Source: Kingdonia uniflora
Taxonomy: Eukaryota; Streptophyta; Magnoliopsida; Ranunculales; Circaeasteraceae
Direction of reading: 5' to 3'
DNA: 64,000 bases
NCBI GenBank assembly: GCA_014058105.1
Contig: JACGCM010002671.1
Location: forward strand, 248,001 to 312,000
The notes under the pieces were generated by a model. It saw only the letters and a program-made list of their open reading frames with translations. It was not told where the DNA came from and did no database searches. The position numbers were made by a program, and so were the translations under genes. Position 1 is the first letter of the stretch; every line of letters begins with the position of its first letter. Below are positions 58,388 to 64,000 of the stretch, piece by piece.

Positions 58388-58466
58388 CGGTAACAAAGAG
58401 CCTTTTTGTTTTAACGTTGAGAGTTTGAGCTTTATCTGAAGAATCAAGCAACTCCCCTGCATTACC
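58388..58466 (-). pseudogene. Isolated exon-like segment, unidentified
   Basis: On the minus strand a 79-nt segment, NAGELLDSSDKAQTLNVKTK then RLFVT, lies between an AG acceptor (TATTTTACAG) and a GT. Family not recognised. Probably another captured exon, but the evidence is only splice-like borders and composition. Confidence 0.3.
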
Positions 58467-58479
58467 TGTAAAATATACC

Positions 58480-59775
58480 AAACATTATTATAGGATTGTT
58501 AATTTTTCAATGCCTGAAGATCAATTAAATCAAGTCATAAAGGCACCAAAAAGCATTGAACTCTAACTGGTATATCTTCGAGAGAGAGAGAGAGAGATAG
58601 AGTTCATATCTTTTGAGATGCCAGTCAATCAACTCCTGTATCTGAGGAGCATCAAAAGAGGACCATCTACTATAAGATGGAATATCAAGTGATTGAGTCT
58701 GTTGCGCAATGTTGTACTACATTACATGTATAAGTTTACAACACATCTGTACATGTATAGACTGAGTCACCATTTGAACTTTGTAGGAATGTTCTTACTT
58801 GAACAAAACATTTGAATTTATATCGAAACTGTATTTCGCATAGAGCTTTTCTTTTTCTTTAAAATCTGAGGGTTTTCTATATTTCGCATAGTAGATGAGG
58901 CAACTTCCTCTAAAGGTTACAAAAGCGCTTGCTTGTTTAAAAAGGCCCTGCAAAAAAACGCCATGCTTCGGAATAGGTCAAGTCTGTGGACCTAGCCGTA
59001 CTACTCGTTCCATCTATAAGAGATCCTCTGCTTTTCCTTCTCTGTCTATTTTCCTTAGCACTTCGATCTTTACCCGCTTTTAGCTATCTGGCCTCTAAAC
59101 TGCTCCTAAACTACGTACTCCTTTGTGCTTCGATCTAGTTGAAATCCACGCTTCGATCTATAGGTGAAATCCTAGCACAATGGATAAGGAAAAGAAGTGA
59201 AATCCTAGCTTCGATCTAGGCGAAATCCACGATTTTCTCTTTGCTTTGATCTATCTGTGAATCAAAAATCTTTGCTTTTCCCCCGTTTGATCTAGGCTGA
59301 GGGCGCTCATATGTAGGGAGTCGAGAAGTCCAAGGATCCTTTCTTGTACCCAAGCCTCTCCTTGGTACCAGACCTTACCTAGCATGAGGAATCTATAGTT
59401 CCAACACACCCCTAATATGGCTTGCTTAACTTTATTTTAGCTTAATATGATTCAACTACAAATTTAGTCATAAAAGGATTTGTTGTGCCATAGAAAGTGT
59501 AGAGTTACTAAGTGCTAAAGCCCTCGGCGTGCTCCTTAATTTCACTTTGGGAGATATATGAACTTGATCATTCCAACTGAATTGGGTTAGAGTGGAAAGC
59601 TACGGTGACAGAGTGGTGTTTCCTTCGCCCCATTTTTGGACTCAATTAGAAAAAGGGAATCATAATAGTACCACAGTTGGTTCCGTAGAAGGGACCGTAG
59701 TTCACTAACTTTTGAGAAAGAACATGACTCTGCTGGCTATTGCCTTTTGAATCCGTGTGAAATTAAAAAGGAGAA
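58480..59775. other. Non-coding stretch with UTR-like repeats
   Basis: A GA microsatellite is at 58580-58597. At 59110-59290 several copies of GAAATCC(T)AGC and CTTCGATCTAG words resemble a plant 5' leader. No gene is supported. Confidence 0.4.
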
Positions 59776-59777
59776 AG

Positions 59778-59965
59778 AACATGATGCTCAAACGTAATTT
59801 TTTTAAACGAAATGGTGGTTTACTTTTTTGGAACAATAGATCTCTTCAGGCTAAAGCAATGTTGAGAAAACTAAAATCTTTGTGCAAGGAGAACTTAAAA
59901 GGGCAACAGACAACTTCAATGACTCTCGTATCCTAGGCAGAAGAGGCTTTAGACCCTATTCAAAA
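59778..59965 (+). pseudogene. Wall-associated-kinase-like fragment
   Basis: Reads MLKRNFFKRNGGLLFWN. After a frameshift it reads EKTKIFVQGELKRATDNFND then SRILGRRGF. This matches the juxtamembrane region and start of the kinase domain of plant WAK-like receptor kinases (KRKFFKQNGGLLL ... ELEKATNNF...RILGQGG type). The glycine loop is damaged (GRRGF) and nothing follows. Captured piece in the Helitron region. Confidence 0.75.
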
Positions 59966-60331
59966 ATTTCCTCTTTATCTGGATATTAGTAGTTTATACT
60001 AAGGATTCCTTCAATAGCTACTACTCAGATTTGCCTTAGTTCGGACTATGTTTCAACATTTTGAGCGGTTGGTTTCTTATAAGCTATATTTTGTAAGTCT
60101 TTTCTTCCGCGAATTTATAGACGCTTTCTTGTACAATTTATGTTGTATTACTATCAACTGGGAGTTTCAATCCTCCTACTTATATGGACTTATGATGTTT
60201 GGTATGATACTTCATTTCCCCTATTTGTTTCTTATCTCTGCTAGTTGCACCCACGCAATTTTGTGACAAAATATTTTTGGGTGTCCTACAATTTGACCGT
60301 CAAATGTATGTCATACTCAATATATATATGA

Positions 60332-60390
60332 CTAGTACTACCTGTGACCAAGTCACGGCAACAACGTCGACGCGCCTTCGGCGCTATTTA
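60332..60390 (-). mobile_element. Helitron 3' terminus with two hairpins
   Basis: Minus strand: GCGCC-GAA-GGCGC hairpin (60384-60372), then GTGAC-TTG-GTCAC hairpin (60356-60344), 8 nt, then CTAG (60335-60332) and a T (60331). This fits the Helitron 3' rule of a hairpin about 10 nt before CTRR and insertion before T. It is the probable 3' end for the helicase gene at 61689-63586. Confidence 0.78.
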
Positions 60391-61688
60391 TTTTAGGGCG
60401 TTGATATTCTCAAATTTTAATTACTACTATATTAAGTTATTATACACTAAGTTATTGGAATTATTTAAAAGGATGTTGCATTTGAATGAGTTGAGAATAT
60501 GCAGCAACAAAAAAGAAATACAAATAAAATAAGTTTGATATTATTTGTACTAGTATTATAAAAGAGTATACAAATTTTACGATACTAAATAATTGAAATA
60601 CACGTCCCTATAGTCCTCAAATGATCTCCAACATAGTCACAACACGATCATCATATATGCAACAGTGTACGACGTAGCTGACATCGTCGAAGCCATCTGA
60701 TTTAATTTTCATTTCCTTCATGTAGAACTGAAATTTTAATAATAGAAATGTACAAAGTTACAAATATGAAAGTACAATTTCGTGCCTACTCAAGAGAATT
60801 TTCTGATAATTATGAGTTAAATCAATATACACCAAATTAGACATACCTCATCAATGCGTGTTTGTCTCCATCTTCTTCTTGTCATTGATTCCTTCTTTTC
60901 TACATAGTTTTTAAGTATAGAAAGTTTATCCCCCTTTTATTACATCACATCACAATAAATTAGTATGGAATGATTCAAATATGATAATCATTAAAACGGG
61001 GTTATACATCAATTTTTAATTCTACATATGAACTTCTGAAATCTATACAAAATATAGATATGTTTTGAGTTACACATGTTGTCATAGAATGTAAATTAAG
61101 GTTCTTTCATTTCCATAATTCGTCTTGTCTTTTCTTTCTCATTTGAAAAAGTTTTTGCTTATCTTTACATTGCAATTGTTGTACGATATAAAGAATCACT
61201 TTTGATAGCTTGTGATTATTTGTACGACGTAGTTCACGTTCTTCATTTTTTATCTTTTGGATCATGTTTCGTATAACTCCTGCAAAAGTGCAACAACTAA
61301 TTGTCACAGAACTCAGTAGTTGTGGACATCGGACGTTCAAGTTTCTCTTTGATAATCCATTGCTATGGTAATATATCACCGATGTTTGTTAAATTTGTGG
61401 TTTTAGGATTGTCTACAAAATAGAAAGTATATTAGTAATCATTGAAACCACACTGAGATGAAAATTTTGATTATATAAGTACCATACTTACATGTTTATT
61501 GTACTCTTCCCACGATTGTTCCATACTTTTCGTCAATTTTCATCTCCCATATTTGCGGAAAAGATTTTCCTAAATTTAGAGAGTGATTAGTCAACCATAT
61601 AAATAAATCTCATTCTAAAAAACATATTGAATTTTGAACTTAAGAAAGATAAACATCAGAGCAGTGGGTCATGTCATTGTTAAGTAAT
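60391..61688 (-). other. Helitron 3' non-coding region
   Basis: AT-rich DNA between the helicase stop and the Helitron terminus. Minus-strand ORF 61379-61107 is Lys/Gln-rich and unrecognised; no other signal. Confidence 0.45.
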
Positions 61689-63586
61689 TTACCTACAACA
61701 AACGTCTGGATATACTGCGTTCATGGTTGTATTTGCAGTATCTGGTGGCAGAAGCACAGTAATTCTCTTTGGGGATGTACATCCTGAAAATGCCAGATAT
61801 AGTTGGTCATGACTGAAAACGGAAGTTGTTAAATCGATCCCAACAAATTTTACTGACTGGCCTTGGGATTTGTTGATGGTCATTGATAATGCTAGCCGAA
61901 GTGGGAACTGTCTCCTTGTCATAGAAAATGGCAAATCGTCCGTCGTCGGAGTTAGAGATATTCTTGGTATGAATACCAAGTTTCTAGCTTTACATCCTGC
62001 TAAAATCTTTGCTTCGATTAATCTAGGAGAGCATCTCACCACCATTAATCTTGTCCGATAAAATTACTGGGCACCCAACTTTCAATCTTAGTTTAAACGG
62101 AGGTAGACCTAAATGATCGAGAGAGTTCATATATTCTTGGGGATATCGATTTGTGACAGTGCGATCATCAGCGTCTGCTTCTGATAACTTGTCAGCGGCA
62201 AGATAAACAATCTCTTGTCCTTGAATTTTGGCCATAGCTTGAATATTGATGATGTTAACATCTTCATTACGGGCAGATAGAATCATGCGCTCAGTCAAGT
62301 ATGTAGTTGAGGCTGTTGTAACTTCTTCCAAATGTGGGTAAACTGAACATATTAACTCATCTAGATTTGCACATTTATTAAACGCCGCCGGTAATTCAAC
62401 TGTTTCTTTTGGATTAGATCCGATCTACATATATTTTAAACGCAAGTGTATTAGTAAACTTTTCACCAAAACAAATGTATTCGATAGTTTAAATTTATGT
62501 TACCTCCAATAATGTATGTGGGAAAGCAACATTCTCAGAGCTGTTGTCGATTAGTCGCATATTCTGCGATAAGGATAGTACTTGTACGTGTCCCCAAATA
62601 TACGATCTTCTTAAAGAAGCAGAAACGATATCCTCACGGACACCTTTTGGCACTACTGGAAGAATTTGACGAAAGTCACCTCCTAAAACAACAGTTATTC
62701 CTCCAAAAGGCCTTCCATTTTCTAACACGTCTTGAAGAGATCGATCTACTACTTCCACGCAATATTTGTGTTGCATGGGAACTTCATCCCAAATGATAAG
62801 CTTTGCTTTTTTGAATAATTCTGCATGTATTGATTGCTTCGAAAACCCACACATTGAGTTATCTAAGATTTTTATGGGTATCTTAAAAGTAGAATGAGAT
62901 GTTCGGCCTCCATATAGTAGTAATGATGCAATACCTGATGAAGCTACTAATATTGCGATTTTCTTCCCATTACGACATGTAGCTGCTAAAGAGTTGTATA
63001 CAAACATTTTTTCGGTGCCAGCAGCTCCGTTCAAGAAAAAGACAGTCCCAACTTCATTTCTAACAGAATCAATAACAGTATTATAAGTGCCCCGTTGTTC
63101 ATCGTTGAGTTGATCAACATTGTTTAGAGATTCTGCATGTTGAGCATCAGAAGTTAAATGTTCTTGATCCCATATTAGCCGGTTTCCAATATCCTCAAGG
63201 ATCCATCTTTCAGTAATTTTGAAATCATGGTCAAAATCTATGAGACTCTTACCTTCTTCTTGCAATATTTGTTCCAATAAAAATAGGTCGTAGTCAGCAA
63301 TTTGGTGTTCTGTCGGATCTGGAATTCCAAATTTGTCCTTAAGTTTGAATTTCAAGTCATCGAATATATTTTTGGAAAACTTTATCCATAATCCCATTGG
63401 ATCTATTGGACAACAATGGATAAAAATAACAGCAAAAAGTCTCCGCAATTGGTACCCAGTTTGCATAATAGCTGCCTCTTCAAGACACTGTATCCATTCT
63501 TTATCGTCTTCAAGTAATCCAAGTGCAACACATGCTTCTTTAAACGTGTTGTGCAAAACTCCGTTCACATTCCGAATAAACGCCAT
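61689..63586 (-). pseudogene. Helitron RepHel, helicase part (Pif1-like), disabled
   Basis: Minus strand, exon 1 63586-62504: NVNGVLHNTFKEACVALGLL, DQLNDEQRGTYNTVIDSV, the Walker A region FFLNGAAGTEKMFVYNSL (GK changed to EK), then KLIIWDEVPM (Walker B) and TVVLGGDFRQILPVV. A GT-AG intron, 62503-62425, keeps frame into ETVELPAAFNKCANLDELIC, STTYLTERMILSARNEDVN and [11 protein letters not shown]. After a frameshift near 62030 comes [37 protein letters not shown]. This is the 5'-3' helicase of rolling-circle Helitrons. The HUH Rep domain is not attached; its neighbour segment lies inverted to the right. Confidence 0.88.
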
Positions 63587-63597
63587 GCAAGGTATTT

Positions 63598-63619
63598 GAC
63601 CCTTGTATATACAAGGGTC
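63598..63619. repeat. Perfect 22-bp palindrome at the Helitron strand switch
   Basis: Two 11-bp arms, GACCCTTGTAT and ATACAAGGGTC, with no spacer. It lies between the minus-strand helicase and the plus-strand Rep-region piece. Confidence 0.9.
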
Positions 63620-64000
63620 ATGATCGTACCATGCTGGTATTTATGCTGACGACGAGATTCAGCAATACCTCGATGCAAGGTACATTGGTCCACCTGAGGC
63701 TGCATGGCGTTTATTCGGGCATTCCTTACATGAAGAGATTCCTCAGTAACCAGATTGACGCTTCACTTACCTGGAATGTATAATGCTACGACGAGAGGGA
63801 ACCAATCGAAAATGTCATTTCCAGAGCACAAGATCAAAGATCAACACTCACTGGTTTTTTGAATTATGCGACACATAACACTGCAACAACCTACACTTAT
63901 CAAGAGTTCCCAGAGTTCCATACCTGGCACGAGAAACCATGTATATGGCTTCCAAGAGTAGGGCCAAAATCAATTGGCAGAATTTATTTTGCACCTCCAA
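63604..64000 (+). pseudogene. Helitron protein segment upstream of the helicase, on the opposite strand
   Basis: Plus strand reads IYKGHDRT, DEIQQYLDARYIGPPEAAWR, LFGHSLHEEIP, then after frame changes STLTGFLNYATHNTATTYTY, QEFPEFHTWHEKPC and GPKSIGRIYFAPP, to the window edge. In plant RepHel proteins this is the stretch between the Rep domain and the NGV-TFKEAC start of the helicase region. It therefore should be on the same strand as the helicase; here it points the other way. At least two stops or frame changes. Confidence 0.82.

Noticed and set aside
59290..59400. Possible tRNA-like sequence
   Set aside because: No cloverleaf with acceptor stem, anticodon arm and TTCGA loop could be drawn.
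59560..59720. Possible organellar DNA insertion
   Set aside because: Some words felt familiar, but no coding frame or gene could be named.

Overview
This is plant nuclear DNA, probably from a eudicot with a repeat-rich genome. It has GT-AG (and two GC-AG) introns, plant gene families and a very high load of plant-type transposable elements (Ty3/gypsy, Ty1/copia, CACTA, hAT, pogo-like MITE, Helitron, LINE). I found no tRNA, rRNA or CRISPR array. Only one host gene looks intact: a two-domain DJ-1 family gene on the + strand (41638-55639, 8 exons). A second host gene, a GT31 beta-1,3-galactosyltransferase at the left edge (1-2672), has good exon frames but two nonsense codons in exon 1. The two are neighbours in Arabidopsis (At1g53290/At1g53280; At3g14960 near At3g14990), so the window looks like an old gene pair pushed about 39 kb apart by transposons.

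Layout. 1-2672: galactosyltransferase pseudogene. 3660-6060: LINE remnant (-). 6060-11614: non-coding DNA with a Tourist-like MITE, a palindrome array and a repeat family called 'repeat A' here. 11620-41139: a nest of elements. Its outer layer is an LTR retrotransposon (LTRs 11620-12128 and 40627-41139, target duplication ATGAG) that splits a copy of repeat A and carries a UDP-arabinopyranose mutase fragment. Inside it is a 25.8-kb CACTA-type element (13023-38803, duplication CGT) with no visible transposase but several gene copies or fragments: UDP-galactose transporter, an unidentified gene, aminotransferase, PP2C, acetyl-CoA synthetase and ClpC. Inside the CACTA are a Tat-lineage gypsy element (16352-27981) with an antisense gene, and a 2.9-kb solo LTR (32032-34946).

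41638-55639: the DJ-1 gene. Its 11.9-kb intron 4 holds a small non-autonomous LTR element, a LINE fragment and a three-layer nest (pogo-like MITE containing a hAT-like MITE containing a Ty1/copia element). 55792-64000: Helitron territory. There are two good 3' ends and one decayed end. Fragments of SMC2, ADF, a WAK-like kinase and a LINE RT lie between them. A Helitron helicase (-) meets a Helitron Rep-region segment (+) head to head at a palindrome near 63600.

The most interesting results are the two nests with target duplications at each layer, the gene-fragment cargo of the CACTA element, the antisense gene in the gypsy element, the inverted Helitron junction, arrays of hairpin units, and an in-frame 12-residue insertion in DJ-1. 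All calls are from reading sequence and motifs; no database search was run.
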